A stretch of DNA of 64,000 nt from Sulfurospirillum oryzae. GTDB taxonomy: Bacteria; Campylobacterota; Campylobacteria; Campylobacterales; Sulfurospirillaceae. Shown here piece after piece: positions 36,168 to 44,845 of this stretch (its first letter is position 1; each line of letters starts with the position of its first letter). The notes beneath the pieces are model-generated. The model saw only the letters and a list, made by a program, of their open reading frames with translations. It ran no database searches and was not told where the DNA came from. The stretch covers positions 149,821-213,820 of the forward strand of contig NZ_JANZKZ010000004.1 in the NCBI RefSeq assembly GCF_025770725.1. Direction: 5' to 3'. The position numbers and the translations under genes are program-made.

Positions 36168-37631
36168 ATGGAAAATGCTTCGAAATTTCGATGGATATCC
36201 TTGTTACCGATTTTCGTTACTCTTGGTATTGCTCTGTCTCCAACGCCTTCTGGACTTGAGCAACATGCTTGGTATTTTTTTGCTATTTTTGCAGGAACCA
36301 TAGCGGCACTTGTTATGGAGTCCTTCACCTTTGCAGCGGTTGGTCTTATGGGTGCGACCATTGTTACCGTTTTTGCCCCGTGGGTACTTTTCAGTGCGAA
36401 AGAACTCGCCAACCCGAAATTCAAAGCGCCAGAGCAAGCGATTAAATGGATGCTGACGGGCTGGAGCAGTACAACAGTTTGGCTTGTGTTTGCAGCCTTC
36501 ACCTTTGCGCTTGGCTATGAAAAATCAGGACTAGGGCGACGTATCGCTTTGGTGTTGGTTAAACTGATGGGGCGAAGAACGCTTCTTCTTGGTTACGCAG
36601 TCATGCTCTCTGATGCCCTTATTGCACCGTTTACCTCTTCCAATACCGCACGAAGCGGAGGAATTATTTTCCCAATTGTGCGCAATTTACCACCTTTGTA
36701 TGACTCAAAACCAAACGATCCATCATCGCGAAAAATAGGTGGGTATGTTATGTGGGTTGCTTTTGCAACAACAGCGGTTACAAGCTCAATGTTTTTGACG
36801 GCTTTGGCTCCCAACTTGTTGTGTGTCGAGATTATCAAAAAAATTACGAAGGTTGAGATTTCGTGGACAGACTGGTTTTTTGCTGCCGCACCTTTTGGTA
36901 TCGTGATGTTACTTTTACTTCCACTCTTGATTTATTGGGTCTATCCTCCAGAAATTAAAGAAGGTGATGCTGTGCCTCAATGGGCGGCGAGTGAGTTGGA
37001 AAAAATGGGCAAGATTACACTGAATGAAATCATGCTTGGGCTCATTGTTTTTACAGCGATTTTGTTTTGGATATTTGGCGCAGCCATTATCAATGCAACC
37101 ACAGTAGCTCTTGTTGCTATTACCTTTATGATCATCCTTAAAATTGTAAAATGGGACGACATTGCGGGCAATAAAACGGCTTGGAACACTATTATCTTAC
37201 TCGCTTTTCTCGTTTCAATGGCAGAGGGTCTTTCACGCACGGGCTTTATTCATTGGTTTGACAATGGCGTAGCGTCTTACATGCAAGGATTTTCACCGAT
37301 TGTTGCAATGTATGTTCTTGTAGCAATTTATTTCTTCTCACATTATATGTTTGCCAGTACAACACCGCATGCGACAGCAATGATGCCGGTTATGCTTGCT
37401 GTTGGTATGAGTGTGCCTGGAATGCCAATCAAAGAATTTGCACTACTTCTTGCTATGACACACGGTATTATGGGTGTTATTACGCCGTATGCCACAGGTC
37501 CAGCGCCTCTTTATTATGGTGCAGGTTATATTACAGGTAAAGATTTTTGGAAGCTTGGTTTTATCTTTGGAACTATATTTATCGTTGCATTGTTAGGGCT
37601 CAGTGCTCCAGTTATGCTGGCAATGCGATAA
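36168..37631 (+). CDS. DASS-family dicarboxylate/tricarboxylate transporter (CitT-like)
   Basis: 487 residues from ATG at 36168; a GTG nine bases earlier sits directly on the AAGGAG ribosome binding site and is rejected. About 12 membrane helices, with the family SNT-type motifs SDALIAPFTSSNTARSGGI in the first half and FASTTPHATAMMP in the second, which bind Na+ and the carboxylate in this superfamily. The flanking CitAB and citrate lyase genes indicate that citrate (perhaps in exchange for succinate) is the substrate. Transcribed toward, and convergent with, the citB-like gene, 8 bases apart. Confidence 0.88.
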   Translation: MENASKFRWISLLPIFVTLGIALSPTPSGLEQHAWYFFAIFAGTIAALVMESFTFAAVGLMGATIVTVFAPWVLFSAKELANPKFKAPEQAIKWMLTGWSSTTVWLVFAAFTFALGYEKSGLGRRIALVLVKLMGRRTLLLGYAVMLSDALIAPFTSSNTARSGGIIFPIVRNLPPLYDSKPNDPSSRKIGGYVMWVAFATTAVTSSMFLTALAPNLLCVEIIKKITKVEISWTDWFFAAAPFGIVMLLLLPLLIYWVYPPEIKEGDAVPQWAASELEKMGKITLNEIMLGLIVFTAILFWIFGAAIINATTVALVAITFMIILKIVKWDDIAGNKTAWNTIILLAFLVSMAEGLSRTGFIHWFDNGVASYMQGFSPIVAMYVLVAIYFFSHYMFASTTPHATAMMPVMLAVGMSVPGMPIKEFALLLAMTHGIMGVITPYATGPAPLYYGAGYITGKDFWKLGFIFGTIFIVALLGLSAPVMLAMR

Positions 37632-37639
37632 ATAAATAT

Positions 37640-38326
37640 TTACTCCGTCGTCTTGAGCTTGTATTTACGCTCAGGGCGACCTACTGAGCCATACAGTGAG
37701 TCTACTTCCACTTTGTGTTCTGAAACCAAATACTCCAAATATCTACGTGCAGTTGTACGGTTAATGCCTAGTGTTTCAGCGATTTCGCTTGCAGAAAAAA
37801 AAGATTCACTTTGATGTAAGGCACTTAAAATTTTCTCTAGCGTAATGCCATCAACGCCTTTTGGCAATCCTACATGTAAAGGTTTTTCCGAAGGTAGCGT
37901 TTTGTTAAACAAAGCATCGACTTTGCTCTGTGAAAGCTCCTCTTGGGAGATGACCTTCTCTTTGTAGTCATAAAATTTTTGCAAAGAGGATTGAAATCGG
38001 TAAAACATAATGGGCTTAATAAGATAGTCAAAAACGCCATACCGTAAAGACTTTTCTAATGATGCCATCTCTTTCGCGGCGGTAATGAGGATAACATCGG
38101 TGTGGAGAGCATTGCTTCGCATCCAGCTTAAAAAATCAATTCCATTACCATCGGGAAAATAGACATCTAAAAGAAGCAAATCAGGGCTCATGAATCCGAT
38201 ATACTCTTTAAGTTCGCTGATGCTGTTTGCGATGGCAACCACTTCAAAGTTGGCTATTTTTTCAACCATGCTTTGGTGTAAAAGCGCGATTCTTGGATCG
38301 TCTTCAGCAATCAAAACTTTAATCAT
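37640..38326 (-). CDS. citB: CitB/DcuR-family response regulator
   Basis: 229 residues from ATG at 38326; longer in-frame starts read into the kinase gene. Receiver domain 1-~120 with LIAEDDP and LLLDVYFPDGNG, followed by a helix-turn-helix domain (SASEIAETLGINRTTARRYLEYL) typical of the CitB group. It overlaps the sensor gene by eight bases. It likely activates the neighbouring transporter and cit genes under citrate; direct target sites are proposed from shared upstream blocks. Regulator family firm, citrate specificity from context. Confidence 0.87.
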   Translation of the reverse strand: MIKVLIAEDDPRIALLHQSMVEKIANFEVVAIANSISELKEYIGFMSPDLLLLDVYFPDGNGIDFLSWMRSNALHTDVILITAAKEMASLEKSLRYGVFDYLIKPIMFYRFQSSLQKFYDYKEKVISQEELSQSKVDALFNKTLPSEKPLHVGLPKGVDGITLEKILSALHQSESFFSASEIAETLGINRTTARRYLEYLVSEHKVEVDSLYGSVGRPERKYKLKTTE

Positions 38327-39905
38327 TATGGCTTCCTTTAGGAATATGAATGCTCGCAATAGTACCATATTTTCCTTTGCCAAAGGAGACAAATCCCCCT
38401 AGCCACTCTAAGGTGCTTTTCACAAAAAAGAGACCGTACCCGCTGTGAAGTTCACCTTTAGTGGTGAAGCCTTTCTCAAAGATTTTTTCTTGCAGTGTCT
38501 CATCAATTCCCAAACCAGAGTCTTCTATTTCAAAAATCAGGTCATTACCAATATCGGTGACAAAGAGTGTGACCTCTTTTTTCTCTGATATCTCAGCGGC
38601 ATCGATGGCATTGTTGATGATATTGCCCAAAATGGTTAAAAGATGTTTGGAGATGGAAGGATCAATGTTTTCTTGAAGAAAACTGTTTTCATCCAGAATA
38701 ATTTTAACCCCTTTGTCAAAGGCGAAGTAGTATTTCCCAATAAAAATTGAAGCGACAAGTGGATCATGAATAACACTTTGAAACTGCTCGATAATTTTTT
38801 CATCGGGTAGATGGTTTTCACTAATGAGAGCAATAGCTTTGTCGTATTCGCCGATTTGAATGTGCCCAGAGATGAGGTGCAGAAGGTTAGAGAATTCATG
38901 TTTTTTCTCTCTAAGCCTCTCTGAGTACTGTTTAACACGGGTTAACTCCCACACGAGCGCATCCATCTCCTCTTTTTTTCGACAACTTGCGACCATGCCA
39001 ACGGTCTTACTTTCATGTGTGACAGGTGAAAAATTACAGACATAATCAACACCATCGACCTCAAGGGGGACATCTTTCATCTCGTTACATGTAAAAAGGT
39101 ATTTTTGCAAAGTAAGAGGCGGATGTTTGGTGTTTTCGTCCAGATGAAAATAACTTTGCGCTACTTCGTTACAAAGTGTTATTTCACCTTGGGTGTTGGT
39201 CGCGATGATCGCCTCTTTGACAGCATTTAAAATTGCATCTTTTTCAAGGAAAAGGCGGCTGATTTCACGGGGTTCATAGCCTAAGAGTGAGTTTTTGATT
39301 TTTCGTGAAAGGATAAACGCCATGATAACAGTTAAAAACATTGCACCATAGAGATAGATAAGAAACTGGTGATACCGCTCTGAAATGATCTCTTGGATGT
39401 TCTCTTCCAAATACCCCACCGAGACAACGCCAATAATGTCGCCATTTTTTCCAAAAATAGGAGATTTTCCTCGGATGGAAGGGCCTAGTGTTCCTGTGGC
39501 TTTTGAGGTGTAGTAGAGTCCTTCCTCAAGTGCTTTTCTGTTGTCTTCACCCATCATAGACTCTCCAACAAGCTCCTTTGTTGGGTGGGTAAAGCGAATA
39601 GAATTTTTATCGCCAATGACAATAAACCTCGCATCAATAGAGGCTTGAAGTGGATTAATAATACGCATCAAACGACTCTCTGGGTCTTTTTGTTCCACCA
39701 ATTCGATAACTTCAGGCATTAAAGAGATGGTCTTTGAAATGGCAAGGGCTCGTTGACCTATCTGCTCTTCCATGATCTCTTTTAAAATATGTCCCAAAAA
39801 AAGGCTAAAAGTAAGTAAGGTTACTAAAACAAGTAAGGTTGAAAATAGGAGTAATTTAAGCAATAATCCTTCGTTGGCGAAAGATAATTTTTTGAATGTC
39901 TGCAT
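38319..39905 (-). CDS. citA: CitA/DcuS-family sensor histidine kinase
   Basis: 528 residues from ATG at 39905; an in-frame start 54 codons earlier has no sequence relation to the family. Two membrane helices flank a periplasmic PAS-like domain with the carboxylate-binding pattern of CitA/DcuS (RFIVIGDKNSIRFTHP, then TGTLGPSIRGKSPIF). A cytoplasmic PAS, a phospho-acceptor region (KKHEFSNLLHLISGHIQ) and HATPase (NAIDAAE, GLGIDE, GYGLFFVKS) follow. It senses an external di- or tricarboxylate, most likely citrate given the genes beside it. Confidence 0.88.
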   Translation of the reverse strand: MQTFKKLSFANEGLLLKLLLFSTLLVLVTLLTFSLFLGHILKEIMEEQIGQRALAISKTISLMPEVIELVEQKDPESRLMRIINPLQASIDARFIVIGDKNSIRFTHPTKELVGESMMGEDNRKALEEGLYYTSKATGTLGPSIRGKSPIFGKNGDIIGVVSVGYLEENIQEIISERYHQFLIYLYGAMFLTVIMAFILSRKIKNSLLGYEPREISRLFLEKDAILNAVKEAIIATNTQGEITLCNEVAQSYFHLDENTKHPPLTLQKYLFTCNEMKDVPLEVDGVDYVCNFSPVTHESKTVGMVASCRKKEEMDALVWELTRVKQYSERLREKKHEFSNLLHLISGHIQIGEYDKAIALISENHLPDEKIIEQFQSVIHDPLVASIFIGKYYFAFDKGVKIILDENSFLQENIDPSISKHLLTILGNIINNAIDAAEISEKKEVTLFVTDIGNDLIFEIEDSGLGIDETLQEKIFEKGFTTKGELHSGYGLFFVKSTLEWLGGFVSFGKGKYGTIASIHIPKGSHND

Positions 39906-39983
39906 AGGGTTATGATTCCTCTTTGTCTCTCTTGATAAGAAACTATTTTTGCGTTTCAAAATATAACATAATTTTAAGCATAT

Positions 39984-40043
39984 TATGCACAAAATGCCCA
40001 TAATTAGCCACATTTGAGCTTCCATTGTCTTAGTTGTTCTTAA
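39984..40043 (+). promoter_or_regulatory. Conserved promoter blocks in the citA / cit operon divergent gap
   Basis: Block 1, TATGCACAAAATGCCC (39984-39999), within the inverted repeat ATTATG-N11-CATAAT, and block 2, CTTAGTTGTTCTTAA (40029-40043). Both match the gap before the transporter gene at 36056 and 36108, with spacing 45 here and 52 there. Placed between divergent genes, they could control both. Confidence 0.5.
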
Positions 40044-40097
40044 TGAAAAAAAAGGTATCATTGTCATGACTTACAAAGATCATTTAATGGATGTTAA

Positions 40098-41153
40098 ATG
40101 CAATGGTTTAAAGGCTTCTTACCTGTAATAGCATCACTTTTTATAGGTAGTTTGGGAGCCATACTTTTCTCGTTTATCAAAGTACCATTGCCATGGCTTT
40201 TGGGTGCTATTGTAGCCATTGCCATTGCGAGTCGTTTCCCCAAAATTCCCCTTCGTTCCCCTAAAGTATTTTCCGCTCCTGCAAGAGCTGTTCTTGGTAT
40301 TACCATTGGGAGTGCTTTTAACCCTACGATCTTGCACTATTTAGGTGATTATATCTCCAGTCTGGTTCTGATTTTGCCGTTTGTTATTTTGGTGACATTT
40401 TGCGGAATGCTGTACTATTGGAAGTGGCTCAAATTTGATAAAATGAGTGCTTATTTTAGCTCTATGCCAGGAGGGCTTTTGGAGATGGTAACCCTTGCTG
40501 AAGCGATGGGTGCGAATGTCTATAAAGTCACGCTCACCCAATCCGCAAGACTTTTGTTTATCGTTTTTACACTCCCTTTTGTGATTCAATACATCTCTCA
40601 TATTTCGCTGGATGGAAGAGCCGGTATTACGCAGCCTTTTTTAAACAGTGATCCTCATGATATGCTTATTTTAATCGTGTGTGCAGCGACTGGTTGGTGG
40701 GGAGCGCTAAAACTCAAAATTCCTGGCGGCACAATGATAGGGCCTATGATTTTAGGCGCACTTGTCTATGGTTCAGGACTTGTGCATTCACGCCCTCCCA
40801 ATGAAATTTTAAAATTGATCCAATTGATTTTAGGCTCAACTATTGGTTTTGTCTTTGTGGGCGTTACCTATAAGGAAATCACCAAAGTTTTGGGGCAGAC
40901 ATTTGGGTATTACATTGTCTTAATGCTTGTGTCCACGTTCTTTGTTACTGTGGTTGCGTATATAACGGAGTTTCCGCTTCTGTCTATTTTACTGGCCTTT
41001 TCACCAGGTGGTCAGTCTGAGATGAATCTAATAGCCATCATTGTAGGGGCAAACTTGCCTTATGTAGCGCTTCATCACATTGTGCGAATGTTGCTGGTGA
41101 TGAGTGTCGCTCCTATGTTTGTAAGATACCTTCGAAAAAAAGAGGATCGATGA
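40098..41153 (+). CDS. AbrB-family (COG3180) membrane protein
   Basis: 351 residues, about ten membrane segments in two related halves: VPLPWLLGAIVAIAIASRFP in the first and LKIPGGTMIGPMILGALVYG in the second, with SSMPGGLLEMV and SPGGQSEMNLIA as paired Gly-rich loops. The family is often mislabelled ammonia monooxygenase; it is a membrane protein of unsettled function, likely a transporter. Its 4-base overlap with citC places it in the citrate operon, so a role in moving citrate, acetate or a related anion is plausible but not shown. Confidence 0.75.
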   Translation: MQWFKGFLPVIASLFIGSLGAILFSFIKVPLPWLLGAIVAIAIASRFPKIPLRSPKVFSAPARAVLGITIGSAFNPTILHYLGDYISSLVLILPFVILVTFCGMLYYWKWLKFDKMSAYFSSMPGGLLEMVTLAEAMGANVYKVTLTQSARLLFIVFTLPFVIQYISHISLDGRAGITQPFLNSDPHDMLILIVCAATGWWGALKLKIPGGTMIGPMILGALVYGSGLVHSRPPNEILKLIQLILGSTIGFVFVGVTYKEITKVLGQTFGYYIVLMLVSTFFVTVVAYITEFPLLSILLAFSPGGQSEMNLIAIIVGANLPYVALHHIVRMLLVMSVAPMFVRYLRKKEDR

Positions 41154-42169
41154 GTTTTCTCTTCTCTGAAGTGCCAAGTACGAGCAGTGTGCGGCGGCAA
41201 AAAGTAAGGGATTTTTTACAGAGTGTTGATCTGGAAATGTCAGAGGATGTGGAAATTTTTGTGGTCGCCAAAGAAGATGATCGCATTGTTGCTTGTGGCG
41301 GGCTTAGTGGGAAGGTGCTTAAAAATATTGCGATTGATGAGTCAGTAAGAGGCGAGGGTTTGGCGCTTAGTCTGATGAGTGAGTTGCTAAAAGTGGCATT
41401 TAGAGAAGGCAGACATGATCTGTTTTTATTTACCAAACCAGATTACGAGGAGGTTTTTGAGTCGTGCGGGTTTAAGTATATTGAGCAAGCAAATCATCAA
41501 GTCATTTTGATGGAGAACAGCTATAATATCGATCTGTATAAAAAAAGATTGCGTAAGTATAAACATAGTGGTGATGTAGTAGGCAGCATTGTCATGAACT
41601 GCAATCCTTTTACCTTAGGACATCGCTATTTGGTGGAACAAGCGTGTGCAAACTCGCATTGGGTGCATCTGTTTGTGGTGAAGGAAGATGCTTCCTTTTT
41701 TACTTTTAAAGATCGCTATCGCCTTATTTGTGAAGGCTTGGAAGATCTTGAAAACCTCACGATACATGAGGGTTCGGACTATATTATCTCTAAAGCGACG
41801 TTTCCGACCTATTTTATTAAGGATAAACGCCAGATCGACTCGCTCTATACCGAGCTTGATCTTAACATCTTTAGAAATCATCTCGCTCCACAATTGGGCA
41901 TTACGCACCGTTTTGTGGGCGTTGAACCTTTATGTGCCGTGACAAATGAGTATAATCAACAGATGAAAAAACTGCTCACACGCCCTAGTGAGTTTCCCCC
42001 TATTGAGGTGGTGGAGTTAGGACGCATTGAGTACGGTGGTGAGCCAATTTCGGCTTCGAGAGTCAGAAAATTGATGCAGCAAAATCGTTTGGAAGAGATC
42101 ATACCGCTGGTTCCTCCTGTAACGTATGCGTTGATTGAGAAAATGATGTCTAAAGAGGAAGTAAAATGA
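41150..42169 (+). CDS. citC: [Citrate (pro-3S)-lyase] ligase
   Basis: 339 residues. An N-terminal GNAT-like region (IVACGGLSGKVLKNIAID, VRGEGLALSLM) leads to a nucleotidyltransferase-like domain with NCNPFTLGHRYLVEQAC (TxGH motif) and SASRVRKLM. It acetylates the prosthetic group on CitD with ATP and acetate, switching citrate lyase on. It overlaps both neighbours by four bases. Confidence 0.93.
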   Translation: MSFLFSEVPSTSSVRRQKVRDFLQSVDLEMSEDVEIFVVAKEDDRIVACGGLSGKVLKNIAIDESVRGEGLALSLMSELLKVAFREGRHDLFLFTKPDYEEVFESCGFKYIEQANHQVILMENSYNIDLYKKRLRKYKHSGDVVGSIVMNCNPFTLGHRYLVEQACANSHWVHLFVVKEDASFFTFKDRYRLICEGLEDLENLTIHEGSDYIISKATFPTYFIKDKRQIDSLYTELDLNIFRNHLAPQLGITHRFVGVEPLCAVTNEYNQQMKKLLTRPSEFPPIEVVELGRIEYGGEPISASRVRKLMQQNRLEEIIPLVPPVTYALIEKMMSKEEVK

Positions 42170-42465
42170 GCAAAAAATTAGAGACTGCGCACGCAGGAAC
42201 ATTGGAGTCGAGCGATGCGTTTGTTCGCGTGATTCCGATGGATGAAAAAGGAATCGTCATAGAATTAGAGAGTAGTGTCGAAGAGATTTATGGCGATGCG
42301 ATAAGAGCACTGATTTTAGAAACGGCTAAAGCGATGAATGTTGATGGCATTAAACTGCTTGTTCAAGACAAAGGAGCTTTAGACTATGTGATTAAGGCGC
42401 GTGTTCAAACGGCTATTTTAAGAGCTTCTGGCGATGTTAAACCTGATTGGAGTGTGTTATCATGA
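42166..42465 (+). CDS. citD: Citrate lyase acyl carrier protein (gamma subunit)
   Basis: 99 residues. The N-terminal AGTLESSD aligns with the carrier segment of known CitD; the first Ser after Glu (residue 15) is the predicted attachment site of the phosphoribosyl-dephospho-CoA group. It presents the acyl arm to CitE and CitF in the cytoplasmic complex. Overlaps citC and citE by four bases each. Confidence 0.93.
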   Translation: MSKKLETAHAGTLESSDAFVRVIPMDEKGIVIELESSVEEIYGDAIRALILETAKAMNVDGIKLLVQDKGALDYVIKARVQTAILRASGDVKPDWSVLS

Positions 42466-43349
42466 AACAAAAACTACGAAGAAGTATGCTCTTTGTACCA
42501 GGCTCTAACACGGGCATGGTGTGCAATGCCTTTATCTATAAACCCGATACCGTGATGTTTGACCTTGAAGACTCTGTAGCACTGAGCGAAAAAGACTCGG
42601 CACGTATGATGGTTTTTCATGCGCTACAGCATTTTACGTACAAAAACATCGAAACAGCAGTGCGCGTTAACCCTCTTAATTCGCCTTTTGGTCTTTTGGA
42701 CTTAGAAGCGGTGATACGAGCAGGTGTGGATATTATTCGCCTTCCAAAAACCGATACGGTTGATGATGTTTTAGAGATGGAGCAAGAGATCGCAGACATT
42801 GAAAATCGCCTAGGGCACGGAAAAAAGACGATGCTTTTGGCAGCCATAGAGAGTGCTCTTGGCGTGGTCAATGCCGTGGATATTGCGAGGTGTTCTAAAC
42901 GTTTGATGGGTATTGCTTTGGGTGCGGAAGACTTTGTGCGTGACCTTCATACGCAACGCACCAAAGAGGGAAATGAGCTGATGGCGGCACGTAACCAAAT
43001 CTTACTTGCGGCGCGCGCGGCAAAAATCGGCGCATTTGACTCTGTCTTTTCCGATGTTAAAGACAAAGAGGGTTTTATGCACGAAGTTGAATACATCAAG
43101 GGGCTTGGTTTTGATGGAAAATCTTTGATTAATCCAACACAAATCCCATGGCTTCACAATGCTTTTGCGCCAAGCAAAAAAGACATTAACTGGGCAATAG
43201 AAGTCTTAGAAGCCGCCAAAGATGCGAAAGAGCGAGGACTAGGTGTTATCTCTTTAGATGGTAAAATGGTGGATGCTCCTGTTATTTTAAGAGCGGAGTG
43301 GATTATGGATTTAGCACGTGCGTCTGGTGTTTTAGGAGAAGATCAATGA
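42462..43349 (+). CDS. citE: Citrate lyase beta subunit (citryl-ACP lyase)
   Basis: 295 residues from ATG at 42462, overlapping the citD stop (ATGA). HpcH/HpaI aldolase-type TIM barrel: RRSMLFVPGSN at the N-terminus, DLEDSV with the Mg2+-site residues, and GAEDFVRDL. It cleaves citryl-ACP to oxaloacetate and acetyl-ACP. Length is normal. It is followed by citF with another four-base overlap. Confidence 0.94.
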   Translation: MKQKLRRSMLFVPGSNTGMVCNAFIYKPDTVMFDLEDSVALSEKDSARMMVFHALQHFTYKNIETAVRVNPLNSPFGLLDLEAVIRAGVDIIRLPKTDTVDDVLEMEQEIADIENRLGHGKKTMLLAAIESALGVVNAVDIARCSKRLMGIALGAEDFVRDLHTQRTKEGNELMAARNQILLAARAAKIGAFDSVFSDVKDKEGFMHEVEYIKGLGFDGKSLINPTQIPWLHNAFAPSKKDINWAIEVLEAAKDAKERGLGVISLDGKMVDAPVILRAEWIMDLARASGVLGEDQ

Positions 43350-44845
43350 AAGATATGCAAAAACAGTTTAAAACTGAAAATTTAACCTCTGTCAATGCGC
43401 CTTTTTTTACATGTAAAGAAAAAGTTAAAGGCGAAGACCGTAGAACAAAGCTGTGCGAAAGCATTGAAGACGCCATCAAACGCTCAGGACTAAAAGATGG
43501 TATGACCATTTCGTTTCACCATGCGTTTCGTGGAGGCGATCTGCTGATCAACAATGTGATGAATGTTATCGCTAAAATGGGCTTTAAAAACCTGACTTTG
43601 GCTTCTAGTTCTTTAGCTTCCGTGCATGACCCTGTGATCGAGCATATCAAAAATGGCGTTGTGACACAGATCTATACTTCAGGACTTCGCAGTAAATTGG
43701 GCGATGCGATCTCTAAGGGACTCATGGAAAAACCGGTACAAATTCACTCGCACGGCGGACGTGTGCATCTGCTACAAACAGGCGAGCTCAAAATAGATGT
43801 TGCGTTTTTAGGTGTGCCTGTATGCGACGCATTTGGTAATGCCAATGGTTATTCTGGTCGTTCAAAATGCGGTTCTCTTGGCTACGCGAAGATTGATGCG
43901 CAATACGCAGATTATGTCATTGTTCTGACCGAATCTTTAGAAGAGTACCCCAACGTTCCTGCAAGCCTCCATCAAGATCAAGTTGATGCGGTGGTTGTTG
44001 TCGATGAGGTGGGCGATCCTTCAAAAATTGGCGCAGGTGAAACGCGTATGACGACCAATCCAAAAGAGCTTTTGCTTGCCAGCCATACAGCCAAACTCAT
44101 CGAACATTCGGGTCTTTTTAAAGAGGGCTTTAGCATTCAAACCGGCTCAGGTGGGGCTTCTTTGGCGACAACGGTTTATTTAAGCGAAAAGATGGAAGAA
44201 AAAGGCATTACGGCTAGCTTTGGACTAGGAGGCATTACCGGCACAATGGTCTATATGCTCAAACGTGGTCTTATTAAAACACTTTTGGACGTTCAGAGTT
44301 TTGATGAATTTGCCGCTAAATCGCTTGGTGAAAATAAAAACCATATCGAAATTAGTGCGAACGAATACGCCAATCCAAGCTCAAAAGGTGCTGCAACCAA
44401 ACAACTTGATATTGTTGTTTTAAGTGCTCTTGAGGTTGACCTTGACTTCAACGTTAACGTCATCACTGGCTCAAAAGGACTCCTTAGAGGCGCTTCTGGC
44501 GGACACAGTGACACAGCCGCGGACGCAAAGCTTTCCATCATCGTAGCCCCACTTACACGTGGACGCATTCCAACGGTGACGAAAAGAGTCAATACCATCG
44601 TCACACCTGGTTGTAGCGTGGATGTCGTTGTCACCGATCAAGGTATCGCGGTCAATCCTAAAAATATAGAGCTTAAAGAGCGATTGAAAAAAGCTGGGCT
44701 TCAAATTGTCGAGATGCAAGAACTTTATGAGCGGGCGATTGCGTTGTGTGGCGAGCCTGCTGAACTTAAATATACAGACAAAGTGGTTGCGGTGATTCGT
44801 TACCGTGATGGCTCAATCATTGACGTGGTGAGACAACTCGCGTAA
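43346..44845 (+). CDS. citF: Citrate lyase alpha subunit (citrate:acetyl-ACP transferase)
   Basis: 499 residues from ATG at 43346, behind GGAGAAG and overlapping the citE stop. CoA-transferase-type fold with SFHHAFRGGDLLINNVMNV, SGASGGHSD and PGCSVDVVVTDQGIAVNP as family blocks. It exchanges acetyl for citrate on the CitD arm. It is immediately followed by the citXG gene with no gap. One TTACATGTAA palindrome lies near the start (about 43407, encoding FTCK). Confidence 0.94.
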   Translation: MKDMQKQFKTENLTSVNAPFFTCKEKVKGEDRRTKLCESIEDAIKRSGLKDGMTISFHHAFRGGDLLINNVMNVIAKMGFKNLTLASSSLASVHDPVIEHIKNGVVTQIYTSGLRSKLGDAISKGLMEKPVQIHSHGGRVHLLQTGELKIDVAFLGVPVCDAFGNANGYSGRSKCGSLGYAKIDAQYADYVIVLTESLEEYPNVPASLHQDQVDAVVVVDEVGDPSKIGAGETRMTTNPKELLLASHTAKLIEHSGLFKEGFSIQTGSGGASLATTVYLSEKMEEKGITASFGLGGITGTMVYMLKRGLIKTLLDVQSFDEFAAKSLGENKNHIEISANEYANPSSKGAATKQLDIVVLSALEVDLDFNVNVITGSKGLLRGASGGHSDTAADAKLSIIVAPLTRGRIPTVTKRVNTIVTPGCSVDVVVTDQGIAVNPKNIELKERLKKAGLQIVEMQELYERAIALCGEPAELKYTDKVVAVIRYRDGSIIDVVRQLA

